From: UBA4744 sp963717135
GTDB lineage: Bacteria; Actinomycetota; Acidimicrobiia; Spongiisociales; UBA4744
Direction of reading: 5' to 3'
Assembly: GCA_963717135.1 (NCBI GenBank)
Contig: CAVQVN010000004.1
Span: forward strand, 177,369 to 241,368
DNA length: 64,000 nucleotides
Part shown: in pieces, positions 9,158 through 17,980 of the stretch
Numbering within the stretch: the first letter of the stretch is position 1
Layout: every line of letters begins with the position of its first letter
Translations under genes and position numbers: made by a program
Notes under the pieces: model-generated
Databases searched by the model: none
What the model was told of the DNA's origin: nothing
What the model saw: only the letters and a program-made list of their open reading frames with translations

Positions 9158-10162
9158 ATGAGTCGCGGCAGGCTGCTGCTCCGCAAGCTCACGTGGGCGC
9201 TGATTACGGTGCTGGTGGTCGTCACTTTCAACTTCTTCCTGTTCCGGGTGCTGCCCGGCGACCCTGCCAAGGCGGGTCTCAAAGACCCCCGCATCACCCA
9301 ACAGCAGGTCGAGGCGCTGCAGGAGCGCTTCGGGCTCGACAAGCCCGTCTTCCTCAACTTCGAGGAAGGGCCCTGGTACGACAGCCAGTACTTCCGGTAT
9401 TTCGGGGCTCTCGCCCAGGGCGATCTCGGGACCTCCTACTCCTTCAAGAACCGCAGCGTCGCCGACTTGCTGGGCCGGTCGATCGTCAACACCGTGTGGC
9501 TGGTCCTGCCCGCCCAACTCTTTGCGATTCTGGCCGGGGTGGCGCTGGGTCTGCTGGCCGCCTGGAAACGGGGGACCAAGATCGACGTGTCGGCGCTGAC
9601 CTTCGGCCTCTTCACCTGGTCGCTTCCGACCTTCTTCCTGGGGATCATCCTCCTGTTCGTGGGCAGCCGCTACCTCGGGTTCCCCATCGGAGGAAGAGTC
9701 ACCGTCGGTGGTAGCGACCTATCTGGATGGGGTCAGACCGTCGACGTCCTCAGCCACCTTTTTCTCCCCACCCTGACGTTCACCCTCGTGCTGCTGGGCG
9801 AGTACCTGCTGATCATGCGCAGCTCGGTGGTCGAAGTCTTCAGTGAGGACTACATCCTCACTGCCAAGGCCAAAGGCCTGTCGACCATCGACATCATTCG
9901 CCGGCACGGCCTCCGTAATGCCATGCTGCCCATCGTCACGCTCATCGCCCTCAACCTTGGTTTCACCGTGTCCGGCGCCATCCAGGTGGAGACTGTGTTC
10001 TCCTGGCCCGGGCTCGGCAAGCTCACCGTCGATGCCGTCTCCCAGCGCGACTATCCCCTGCTGCAAGGCGCCTTCCTGTTGCTGGCCATAGCGGTGATCA
10101 CCGCCAACTTGATCGCCGAGCTGATCTACTTGAGGCTCGATCCGAGAGTGACCGAAGTATGA
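9158..10162 (+). CDS. Peptide ABC transporter permease, DppB/OppB type
   Basis: 334-aa integral membrane permease with the family N-terminus (first helix at about 12-32, then FRVLPGDPA) and the ABC-permease EAA loop MRSSVVEVFSEDYILTAKAKGLS at about 225-247, ending RHGLRNAMLPIVT. About six transmembrane helices are predictable. It forms half of the translocation pore with the DppC-like domain of the next protein. Its stop overlaps the next start (ATGA), so the pair is translationally coupled. Confidence 0.92.
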   Translation: MSRGRLLLRKLTWALITVLVVVTFNFFLFRVLPGDPAKAGLKDPRITQQQVEALQERFGLDKPVFLNFEEGPWYDSQYFRYFGALAQGDLGTSYSFKNRSVADLLGRSIVNTVWLVLPAQLFAILAGVALGLLAAWKRGTKIDVSALTFGLFTWSLPTFFLGIILLFVGSRYLGFPIGGRVTVGGSDLSGWGQTVDVLSHLFLPTLTFTLVLLGEYLLIMRSSVVEVFSEDYILTAKAKGLSTIDIIRRHGLRNAMLPIVTLIALNLGFTVSGAIQVETVFSWPGLGKLTVDAVSQRDYPLLQGAFLLLAIAVITANLIAELIYLRLDPRVTEV

Positions 10163-12036
10163 ACGCCTGGGAACGACTACGCCGCAACCGGCTTTTCTGG
10201 ATCGGATCCGGGATGCTGGGTATCGCCATCGTGGTGGCCACTCTGGCTCCGGTCATCTCCCCCTACGACCCCTACGCCCAGGTCCGGGTGACCATCTCAG
10301 ATATCTACGCCCGGCCGTCGGCCGCTCATCTGCTCGGGACGGACGATGCCGGCCATGACGTGCTATCGGGGATGCTCTACGGTGCCCGGGTATCGCTTCT
10401 GGTCGGTTTCGCCGCGGCGCTGATCTCGCTCTTCATCGGCGGAGCGATCGGGATCGTCGCCGGGTACCGGGGCGGCCGGACCGGCAATCTCCTCATGCGT
10501 TTCACCGACTTCTTCCTGGTGATCCCCGACCTGGCGCTGCAGATCGTCATCGTGGCCATCGTCGGCCAGAGCTTGCGCAACATCATCCTGGTCATCGGCG
10601 CATTGGGCTGGACCACCACCGCCCGGTTGGTGCGCGCCCAGACCCTCACGGTTCGAGAGCGCAAGTTCGTGCAGCGGGCCAAAGCGATCGGGGCCGGCGA
10701 CCTCCACATACTGGCTCGCCACGTCTTCCCCCAGGTCGTGCCGTTGATGCTGGCCAACACGGTGCTGGTCATCTCGCTGGCCATCCTTTCCGAGTCGACC
10801 CTGGCGTTCATCGGGCTCGGCGATCCGACGGTGATCTCGTGGGGCCAGATGCTCAACTTCGCCTTCACCCGCGGCGCCGTGTCGGCCGGCGCCTGGTGGG
10901 CTCTCATCCCGCCCGGTCTCGCCATCGTCTGGGTGGTGCTGGGTACCACCCTGCTCGGCAACGCAGCCGAGGAGGTGCTCAACCCTCGCATGACTCGCCA
11001 CCACCTGGAACCCGAAGCCCCGCTGCCCCCACCCGATGAGTCGACCGACGCAGGTCCGGTGCCGGATACGATCCTCGCCGTTCGCGACCTACGGGTGGGG
11101 TTCGAATCCGACCACGGAGAGTTGATTGCCATCGACGGCATCTCCTTCGATGTGCGTCCGGGCGAGTCGCTTGGTTTGGTCGGTGAGTCGGGATGCGGCA
11201 AGACCACCGCGATGTTGGGATCACTGCGGTTGCTGCCTCCCGGCGGGTTTCTCATCAGTGGTTCGGTGTGGCACGACGGTCGTGACCTGGCTCGCCTCGA
11301 TCCCGAAGAACTGCGCGATCTCCGCTGGGACAGCCTGTCCGTCGTGTTCCAGGGGGCCATGAACGCCCTCAACCCGGTCCAGCGAGTCGGTGCCCAGATC
11401 ACCGAAGCCATCCAGCTCCACCAACCGGAGACCGACAACGTGACGGCCCGGGATGAGGCTCGCCGGCTTCTCGAGCTGGTCGGTATGTCGCCTAATTGGG
11501 CGGACCAGTACCCCCATCAATTCTCCGGTGGTATGCGCCAGCGGGCCATGATCGCCCTGGCCCTGGCTTGCCACCCCTCGGTAGTCGTGGCGGACGAACC
11601 GACCACCGCCCTCGACGTGATGATCCAGGCGCAAGTAATGGACCTCCTGGTGCGACTGCGGGAGGAGTTCGGGATGGCGCTGGTCTTGATCACCCACGAT
11701 CTCGGGGTGGTGGCCGAAACGTGCGATCGGGTTGTCGTGATGTACGGCGGGGTCGTGGCCGAGCAGGGCACGGTCGCCGAGGTGTTCTCCGATCCCCTCC
11801 ACCCCTACACCCGGCTGCTACTGCAGGCATTTCCCGATATCGACAACCCGGACCGGGCGCTGGTTTCGATCCCGGGGGCCCCGCCCCGGCTGGACAGTCT
11901 TCCTACCGGATGCCGTTTCGCTCCCCGCTGCCCGCAGGCTTTCGACCGCTGTGATCAAGAGCGTCCTCCCGACTACCCGGTCGGTGACGGAAGATGGGTG
12001 TCTTGTTTTCTGGTCGAGGAGAAGAGCCGTGTCTGA
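10159..12036 (+). CDS. Fused DppC-like permease and DppD-like ATPase
   Basis: 625-aa fusion of two usually separate transporter subunits. Residues 1 to about 280 are a DppC-type permease (first helix at about 15-32, HLLGTDDAGHDVLSGMLYGA, EAA loop VRERKFVQRAKAIGAG). From about 305 an ABC ATPase follows with Walker A GESGCGKTTA, Q-loop VFQGAMNALNP, signature FSGGMRQR and Walker B VVVADEPTTALD. The C-terminus has the oligopeptide-ATPase extension with the Cys motif CRFAPRCPQAFDRC, which in this family can bind an Fe-S cluster. No stop or start separates the parts; a Pro/Glu-rich linker (about 285-300) joins them. The next ATPase gene starts 8 bases inside its end. Confidence 0.92.
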   Translation: MNAWERLRRNRLFWIGSGMLGIAIVVATLAPVISPYDPYAQVRVTISDIYARPSAAHLLGTDDAGHDVLSGMLYGARVSLLVGFAAALISLFIGGAIGIVAGYRGGRTGNLLMRFTDFFLVIPDLALQIVIVAIVGQSLRNIILVIGALGWTTTARLVRAQTLTVRERKFVQRAKAIGAGDLHILARHVFPQVVPLMLANTVLVISLAILSESTLAFIGLGDPTVISWGQMLNFAFTRGAVSAGAWWALIPPGLAIVWVVLGTTLLGNAAEEVLNPRMTRHHLEPEAPLPPPDESTDAGPVPDTILAVRDLRVGFESDHGELIAIDGISFDVRPGESLGLVGESGCGKTTAMLGSLRLLPPGGFLISGSVWHDGRDLARLDPEELRDLRWDSLSVVFQGAMNALNPVQRVGAQITEAIQLHQPETDNVTARDEARRLLELVGMSPNWADQYPHQFSGGMRQRAMIALALACHPSVVVADEPTTALDVMIQAQVMDLLVRLREEFGMALVLITHDLGVVAETCDRVVVMYGGVVAEQGTVAEVFSDPLHPYTRLLLQAFPDIDNPDRALVSIPGAPPRLDSLPTGCRFAPRCPQAFDRCDQERPPDYPVGDGRWVSCFLVEEKSRV

Positions 12037-13030
12037 CCCGATTCTCAGCGTGGCCGGAGTGTCGAAACACTTCCTCCGCCACCGGTCGCTCGGTGATGCG
12101 CTGGCCCGAAGGCCGGCCTCGGTGGTACGAGCCGTGGACGGGATCGACCTGGAGGTTAGAGCAGGCGAGATCGTGGCCATCGTTGGTGAGTCCGGGTGCG
12201 GCAAGACCACCGCCGCCAACCTGATGATGGGGATCCTGCCGCCCACCGCCGGGCGGGTGGTGGTAGCCGGCAACGACCTGTCCACCCTCGACGCCCGCTC
12301 GTTGCGCCGGGCTCGCCGCCATCTGCAGATGGTCTTCCAGGATCCTTATGAATCGCTCAACCCGCGCATGACGGTCGGCACCATCGTGGCCGAACCTTTG
12401 CGGGTGCACCGGGCCGCCACCAACCCGGCGGACCTGGCCGCCCGGGTGACCCGGGCGCTCGAGCAGGCAGGCCTGCGGCCTCCGGAAACGTTCGCCAACC
12501 GGCATCCCCACGAGCTGTCGGGCGGTCAACGTCAACGGGTGGTGATCGCCGCCGCCCTTGCCCTCCAACCCGAGGTGCTGATCGCCGACGAGCCGGTATC
12601 GATGCTCGATGTTTCCATCCGGGCCGACATCCTCAACTTGCTTGCTTCACTGGCCAAGGATCAGGGCATCGCCTTGGTGATGATCACCCACGACATGTCG
12701 ACCGTCGCCGCCTATGCCGATCGGATTGCGGTCATGTACCTGGGCCGGATCGTCGAAATCGGCCCGACCCACCAGGTACTCACCGAACCGCGTCATCCCT
12801 ACACCGAAGCGCTCGTCTCGGTGGTTCCGGTCCCCCACCCCGATCGATCGCGGCACAGGATCATCCTGAGCGGTGAGACTCCCGACCCGACCCGAATCCC
12901 TTCCGGGTGCCGGTTCTCGCCCCGCTGCCCACAAGCGTTCGGAGCCTGTCGGGAGATAGATCCGCCGTTCTTCACCATCGACGAAGGTCACCAGTCCGCC
13001 TGCCTGCTGGCGGATCCCGATCGGATCTGA
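12029..13030 (+). CDS. Peptide ABC transporter ATPase, DppF/OppF type
   Basis: 333 aa from a GTG start at 12029, chosen because it gives the family N-terminus MSDPILSVAGVSKHF and overlaps the previous stop; the longer open frame upstream duplicates coding sequence of the preceding gene. Walker A GESGCGKTTA, Q-loop VFQDPYESLNPRM, signature LSGGQRQR and Walker B VLIADEPVSMLD are all present, with the C-terminal CRFSPRCPQAFGAC extension. It pairs with the ATPase domain of the fused protein to power the peptide importer. Confidence 0.92.
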   Translation: MSDPILSVAGVSKHFLRHRSLGDALARRPASVVRAVDGIDLEVRAGEIVAIVGESGCGKTTAANLMMGILPPTAGRVVVAGNDLSTLDARSLRRARRHLQMVFQDPYESLNPRMTVGTIVAEPLRVHRAATNPADLAARVTRALEQAGLRPPETFANRHPHELSGGQRQRVVIAAALALQPEVLIADEPVSMLDVSIRADILNLLASLAKDQGIALVMITHDMSTVAAYADRIAVMYLGRIVEIGPTHQVLTEPRHPYTEALVSVVPVPHPDRSRHRIILSGETPDPTRIPSGCRFSPRCPQAFGACREIDPPFFTIDEGHQSACLLADPDRI

Positions 13031-13039
13031 GGAGCTGCG

Positions 13040-14197
13040 ATGGATCACAAACAGGTGGCAGCGGCGGCCTTTGCGTCGGTAGAACAGCAGCTGGAACAGA
13101 TCAGCCGCTGGATGTACGAGAACCCGGAGCTTTCATGGGAAGAGGTTGCCTCGTCGACCCGGCTGGCCGGGTTTCTGAAGAGCCAGGGGTTCGAGGTGGA
13201 GCATCCTGCCTACGGGTCGCAGACCGCCTTTGCGGCCCGGGTGGGGTCGGGGGGTCCGGAGGTGGTGATATGCGCTGAGTACGACGCGCTTCCGGCGGTC
13301 GGTCACGCCTGTGGCCATAATCTCATTGCCGCCGCCGCCCTGGGGGCGGGGGTGGCACTGCGCGGACTCACCGAGGAACTCAGCTTTCGTCTCACCGTGC
13401 TGGGCACTCCCGCCGAAGAGACGACGGGAGGCAAAGTAGAACTGATCGGGGCGGGCGCCTTCGCCGAAACGGCCGCCGCCCTGATGGTGCACCCCACGCC
13501 GACCGATCTCGTTGATCCGACGGAGCTGGCCTTGCGCCCGTTCGACGTGACCTTCCGCGGCAAGGAATCCCACGCGGCCATGGCCCCTCAGCTCGGCATC
13601 AACGCCCTCGACGCGGTCGTCCAGGCCTACCTGAACATCTCGACCCTGCGCCAGGCTCTCCTCCCCTCCGAACTGGTCCACGGTATCATCACCCACGGTG
13701 GCGAAGCCGCCAACATCATCCCCGCCTTGACCCGTTCGTCGTGGTATGTGCGGGCGGATACCGCCGGCCAACTGGCCGGCCTCTATCATCGCGTGATTGC
13801 CTGCTTCGAGGCGGCCGCCGCCGCCACCGGCTGCACCCTCGAGATCGAAGACGCCGGGCACACCTTCGTCGATCTGGTGAGCAACCCGCTGCTGGTCGAT
13901 CTGTTCGCTGCCAATTGCCTCGCGTTAGGCAGACCGATGCCGCGGCGGGCCGAACTACCCCCCTCCCCCGGCGGTTCAACCGACATGGGGAACGTTTCCC
14001 ACCTGGTGCCGGCCATCCAACCGCACCTGGGCATCAACTCGGGTACGGCCGTCAATCACCAGCCCGAATTTGCTGCCCATACGATCACCGCCGACGGCTT
14101 GAGGATGATCCGCGACGGTGCCCTGGCGATGGCCTGGACGGTGATCGACCTGGCGGCCGGCCAACGATGGGGTGAACTTCGGCTCGGGTCTGCTTAG
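13040..14197 (+). CDS. M20-family amidohydrolase (AbgB / aminoacylase type)
   Basis: 385-aa zinc amidohydrolase of the M20D group, which cleaves p-aminobenzoyl-glutamate, N-acyl amino acids or similar amides. Metal-site and family motifs seen are MYENPELSWEE (about 19-29), EYDALPAVGHACGHNL (about 80-95) and LGTPAEETTGGK (about 119-130). The dimerisation domain follows (FRGKESHAAMAPQLGINALD), and the C-terminus has SGTAVNHQPEFAAH. It is the last gene of the transporter operon, 9 bp after the ATPase gene, so the importer's substrate may be an amide or peptide that this enzyme splits. Confidence 0.87.
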   Translation: MDHKQVAAAAFASVEQQLEQISRWMYENPELSWEEVASSTRLAGFLKSQGFEVEHPAYGSQTAFAARVGSGGPEVVICAEYDALPAVGHACGHNLIAAAALGAGVALRGLTEELSFRLTVLGTPAEETTGGKVELIGAGAFAETAAALMVHPTPTDLVDPTELALRPFDVTFRGKESHAAMAPQLGINALDAVVQAYLNISTLRQALLPSELVHGIITHGGEAANIIPALTRSSWYVRADTAGQLAGLYHRVIACFEAAAAATGCTLEIEDAGHTFVDLVSNPLLVDLFAANCLALGRPMPRRAELPPSPGGSTDMGNVSHLVPAIQPHLGINSGTAVNHQPEFAAHTITADGLRMIRDGALAMAWTVIDLAAGQRWGELRLGSA

Positions 14198-14228
14198 GCG
14201 GTTTGACCGGCCATGGCGCCTCCGCCGA

Positions 14229-15557
14229 TCACAAACCTTCGAGCCGAGCTGCAACCTGCTCTACAGCTCGAGCGGCCCGGTCGACGGCCAATTCGACCTC
14301 CTCTTCGGAGATGACCAGCGGCGGACCGAACAGGATGGCGTCGCCCCGGGTGCCGTCGACGAATCCTGTCGATGGGTAGAGCATCAACCCTATGTTTTTG
14401 GCAGCGCTCAACACCTGCTCCGTTACCAGGGACGACCGTGCGAAGGGCTCGCCGGTCCCGGGGTCGCGCACGAATTCGATCCCGATCAGCAGCCCGACAC
14501 CCCGAATATCCCCGACGATCAGCGAGTGGTCCAGGCGCCTGCGCAACCCGGCGATCAGCTGAGCGCCGCGAGCTGCCGATGCCTCGACCAACCGCTCCTC
14601 GGTGAGCAACCTCAGCACCGACCGACCGACGGCCGCTCCGATGGGATGGTGCGAGTAGGTGAAGCCGTGGACAAAGCCGGTCTCGCGGACCGCGTCGAAG
14701 ACTTCGCTCGAGGCGACGCACAAAGCCAAAGGCCAATACCCACTCGCCGTACCCTTCCCGGCAACCAGGAGGTCGGGTTGCACCCCCCAATGGTCGATAC
14801 CGAACCAACGCCCGGTGCGGCCAAACCCGGTCATGGTTTCGTCGGTGATCAACAGCACTCCATGTCGCCGGCACACCTCGGCGACAGCCGGCCAGTAGTC
14901 GTCGGGCGGGACTGCGGCCGCCAGCGCGGCCCCGCCCACCGGCTCGGCAATGAAGGCTGCGACGGTTGAGGGATCCTCTCGCTCGAACAGTTCCTCGAGA
15001 GCCGCCGCGTTGGCCGCGCCGCAGGCTACCGGATGCTCGGGAATTGGACAGCGGTACTCGTAGACCGCCGGTACTTGCAGGCTGGTCCCCAGCCACGGCT
15101 CATAGGGGGCCCGAAGCGCGGTTCGTCCCGAGGCGGCCAGTGCTCCCCGGGTATTACCGTGGTATGAGGCCCGGCGAGCGACGATCTTGTGCCGCCCGGG
15201 CTCGCCACGAGCGAGGTGGTAAGCGCGAGCCAGCTTGAATGCCGTCTCAACCGCTTCCGAGCCGCCGGAAACCGGATAGATCCTCGGGTCCTTCATCGGC
15301 AGGAGCAGAGCCAGCTCTTCGGCGTAGGTCTCAATGGCTTCGGTCGTGAAGGCGGTTCCGTGCACGTAGTCGACCCGGGCGGTCTGGTCGATCATGGCGG
15401 CCACCACCTCCGGCCTCCCATGACCGACGTTCACGACGACCGCCCCCCCGGCCGCGTCCAGGTATCGGCGTCCGGCGGCGTCCTCGATCCACACGCCGGA
15501 GGCGCCGACCGCCCGGGGGAGATCGGAAGTCAGCACCCGGTGAAAAACGTTGCTCAT
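14229..15557 (-). CDS. PLP-dependent class-III aminotransferase
   Basis: 442-aa aminotransferase of the omega-amino acid/acetylornithine group. The N-terminus has WIEDAAGRRYLDAAGGAVVVNVGHG, and KIVARRASYHGNTRGALAASG lies at about 145-165. The PLP Asp segment is LLITDETMTGFGRTG (about 242-256), and the Schiff-base Lys is in LVAGKGTASGYWPLA (about 272-286). Such enzymes move the amino group from beta-alanine, GABA, taurine or related amines to a keto acid; specificity is unclear. It is next to a semialdehyde dehydrogenase on the same strand, an arrangement that suits oxidation of the aldehyde product. Confidence 0.87.
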   Translation of the reverse strand: MSNVFHRVLTSDLPRAVGASGVWIEDAAGRRYLDAAGGAVVVNVGHGRPEVVAAMIDQTARVDYVHGTAFTTEAIETYAEELALLLPMKDPRIYPVSGGSEAVETAFKLARAYHLARGEPGRHKIVARRASYHGNTRGALAASGRTALRAPYEPWLGTSLQVPAVYEYRCPIPEHPVACGAANAAALEELFEREDPSTVAAFIAEPVGGAALAAAVPPDDYWPAVAEVCRRHGVLLITDETMTGFGRTGRWFGIDHWGVQPDLLVAGKGTASGYWPLALCVASSEVFDAVRETGFVHGFTYSHHPIGAAVGRSVLRLLTEERLVEASAARGAQLIAGLRRRLDHSLIVGDIRGVGLLIGIEFVRDPGTGEPFARSSLVTEQVLSAAKNIGLMLYPSTGFVDGTRGDAILFGPPLVISEEEVELAVDRAARAVEQVAARLEGL

Positions 15558-15630
15558 CGCCGGTAACCGCCCCGGGAATCCGGCTCTCCAGTCGCGCTCA
15601 ACCCGATGGCAGCCGGCCTCGCCATGAGCG

Positions 15631-17199
15631 CTAAGCCTCGACCCGGGTGCGGCTCTGCTCGCGGAGATATTGGGTCAGGTAGTAAGGGCCTCCCCCACCC
15701 TTGCCACTGGTGCCGGAGCCTTTCCATCCGCCGAACGGTTGCACTCCCGGCCAGGCCCCGGTGGTAGCACCGGCCCGCCGGTTGATGTACACGACGCCGG
15801 CTTCGATCTGGTTCAAGAACCGATCGATCTCGGCTTGATCCTCGCTGTACAACCCGGCGGTCAGCCCGTACTCGGTGTCGTTGGCCAGCACCAGAGATGC
15901 GTCGAGTCCATCGACTTCCTCGACCGCCACCAACGGCACGAACAACTCCTCCTTCCAGATCCGGCTGGAGCGCGGGACCCGGACCACCGTCGGGGCAACG
16001 AAGTGACCTCGTTCGAGGTCGCCGTGGTCCAGCCTGGCACCCCCGACCAACAATTCTCCCGAAGATGTTGCCTCGGCGACCGCTTCCAAGTAGGTGCCGA
16101 CCGCCGATTCGTTGATCAGGGGACCCAGGAACACGTCACGGTCAAGCGGATTGCCGGTCTTGACGCTGGAGGTCTTGTCGACCAGCAGATCGAGAAACTC
16201 CCCGGCCACCTCCGGAAAAACGTACACCCGCGAGTTGGCGGAGCACTTCTGCCCGCCGAACCCAAAAGCGGACCGCAGCACCCCGTCGGACGCCTTGTCG
16301 AGGTCGGCGCGAGCCGTCACGATGGTGGGGTTCTTTCCACCCATCTCACAGATGGCCGGTTTGGGGTATGTCGTGCTGAAGGCGCGGTAGATGTGCATCC
16401 CCACCGCGTACGACCCGGTAAACGTGATGCCGTCCACCCCCGGGTGGGAGGTCAGGGCGGCGCCTGCCACCGGACCCGAGCCGGTGATGACGTGGAAGGC
16501 GCCCGCCGGAAGCCCGGCGTCGCGCAGCGCCGCGTAGAGATGCAGGGCTGTGAGAGATCCGTTGGTAGACGGCTTCAACACTACGGTGTTGCCGGCGACC
16601 AGAGCGGCGCCGGCCGGGCCGGCAGCCAGCGCCATGGGGAAGTTGAAGGGACTGATCACCGCCCAGACTCCGTGGGGTCGCATGACGTCCGTGGTGACCT
16701 CGGCAGGCGAAAGTCGCTCCATGGGTGACGCAAACCCCTGGTGTTCCTCCATCTGATGGCAGTAGTAGCGAATCAGATCGGCCGATTCCTCGACATCTCC
16801 GAGGGCTTCAAGGCGATTCTTGCCAACCTCGAAGGCCATGGCGGCGGCGAGGACGTTGCGGCGCTCACTGATGAGGTCGGCGGCGCGACGCAGAATCGCT
16901 ATCCGTTCCGGCCAGGTGGTGCCCGCCCAACTGGATGCAAAAGCCCGGGCGTCCTCCACCGCCTCGTCGACGTCTTCGCCGGTGGCCTGGGCAAAGCGAC
17001 CGATGACGATGTCCCGGTCGATCGGCGACAAGACCTCCTGAGTCCCGCCACCCCGGCGCGGGCGACCGTCGATATAAAAGGGGTGCTCTTCGCCGAGGAG
17101 TTCCCGGGCACCGGCTATGCCTTCATCGTAAGCAGCGTGGAGGTCGTCGTTCTCGGCGGTAAGGGTGGCGTACGTGACACGAAAGATCTGCTCGGACAT
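15631..17199 (-). CDS. Aldehyde dehydrogenase, 1-pyrroline-5-carboxylate dehydrogenase (RocA) type
   Basis: 522-aa NAD(P)-dependent aldehyde dehydrogenase. The long N-terminus with the FYIDGR motif and the catalytic segment FGGQKCSANSRVYV (Cys about 295) resemble the RocA/PutA L-glutamate-gamma-semialdehyde dehydrogenases. The oxyanion/general-base region reads CEMGGKNPTIV and the nucleotide motif GITFTGSYAVGMHI. It would oxidise glutamate semialdehyde from proline, ornithine or arginine breakdown to glutamate. The neighbouring aminotransferase supports a role in amino-acid catabolism. No proline dehydrogenase gene is in the window. Confidence 0.85.
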   Translation of the reverse strand: MSEQIFRVTYATLTAENDDLHAAYDEGIAGARELLGEEHPFYIDGRPRRGGGTQEVLSPIDRDIVIGRFAQATGEDVDEAVEDARAFASSWAGTTWPERIAILRRAADLISERRNVLAAAMAFEVGKNRLEALGDVEESADLIRYYCHQMEEHQGFASPMERLSPAEVTTDVMRPHGVWAVISPFNFPMALAAGPAGAALVAGNTVVLKPSTNGSLTALHLYAALRDAGLPAGAFHVITGSGPVAGAALTSHPGVDGITFTGSYAVGMHIYRAFSTTYPKPAICEMGGKNPTIVTARADLDKASDGVLRSAFGFGGQKCSANSRVYVFPEVAGEFLDLLVDKTSSVKTGNPLDRDVFLGPLINESAVGTYLEAVAEATSSGELLVGGARLDHGDLERGHFVAPTVVRVPRSSRIWKEELFVPLVAVEEVDGLDASLVLANDTEYGLTAGLYSEDQAEIDRFLNQIEAGVVYINRRAGATTGAWPGVQPFGGWKGSGTSGKGGGGPYYLTQYLREQSRTRVEA

Positions 17200-17520
17200 G
17201 AGGATCCTTTCCTGGGCCGACGGCCGGCCCGCGAATCGTAGCCGCGACTCGATCGGCGCCCACCACAGGAGAGAGAGAACGCGGATGGCCCGGGAAGGCC
17301 ACCACTGGTCTTGAGAGAGCTCAAACCGACGGGCCGGTTCGACCCCCGGAACACCCTATTCCCGGTGCAAAACCCCAGAGGTCTCGAATTGAGCCGCACC
17401 GACAGGGCAGTTCGCCCTCTTTTTACGGCCATTCGGCCCTCTTGTTGCGGGACTTGTGGTGATTAGTCTGGTTGCGACAGAACGTGGATTTCCCCTGCAA
17501 AGGGACAATCCGGAGCACAA

Positions 17521-17564
17521 TATGGGACAAGACGGACCGCCTCCGGACGGGGAGCGGTCCCATA
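17521..17564 (+). promoter_or_regulatory. Stem-loop in the leader of the CODH/ACS operon
   Basis: The 377-bp gap 17200-17576 contains the operon's control region. Just before the ribosome binding site, GGACCG (17534-17539) pairs with CGGTCC (17555-17560), CTCC with GGAG inside it, and TATGGGA (17521-17527) is also complementary to TCCCATA (17558-17564), so two alternative folds compete for the same 3' arm. A purine-rich GGGGG at 17567-17571 follows, then the ATG at 17577. No recognised riboswitch class fits. Promoter hexamers could not be assigned with confidence. Confidence 0.45.
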
Positions 17565-17576
17565 ACGGGGGTTGAT

Positions 17577-17965
17577 ATGACGGCAGTCGTAATTGACGTA
17601 CCGGTGATGTACGCCGACCACCACGTGGTTGAGGTCCGGCGGATCCTGCTGGGGGTCCCCGGAGTGGAGACGGTCGACGCCTCCAGTGCATTTCAAGTCG
17701 TGAAGATCGAGTACGACCCGGACAAGACATCAGAAGATGTCCTGACCAAGACGCTCGACGAAAACGGATACCTCGGTGAGCTCGATATGCCGCTGGAGAG
17801 TCCGGAAACCCCGCCGTCGGCTATGACGATGACACTTACTTCCGGCACACCGCTGCTTACGCAAACGCCGGCCCGGCGGTTTCCTTTGGACAGGAAATCG
17901 CCGCACCCGGCAGGCCGCTCTGGGCGTGTCCAGGAATGGGCCCGGCCCCCAAGATGGATGAATGA
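17577..17965 (+). CDS. HMA-like small protein at the head of the CODH/ACS operon (contains a frameshift)
   Basis: Two frames join to give a gene of about 128 codons. From ATG 17577 the frame encodes a heavy-metal-associated-like ferredoxin fold (VRRILLGVPGVETVDAS, then KIEYDPDKTSEDVLTKTLDENGY). Near 17808-17819, beside CCCC and GCCG runs, the sensible reading moves to another frame, giving GYDDDTYFRHTAAY and the C-terminal WACPGMGPAPKMDE, ending at TGA 17963-17965. The usual HMA CXXC motif is absent; its place holds MYADHH. The C-terminal Cys-Pro-Gly-Met could be a metal site. The next gene's ribosome binding site directly follows. A metallochaperone role for the nickel enzymes is only inferred from position. 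Confidence 0.6.
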
Positions 17966-17980
17966 GGGAGAAACCAGACC

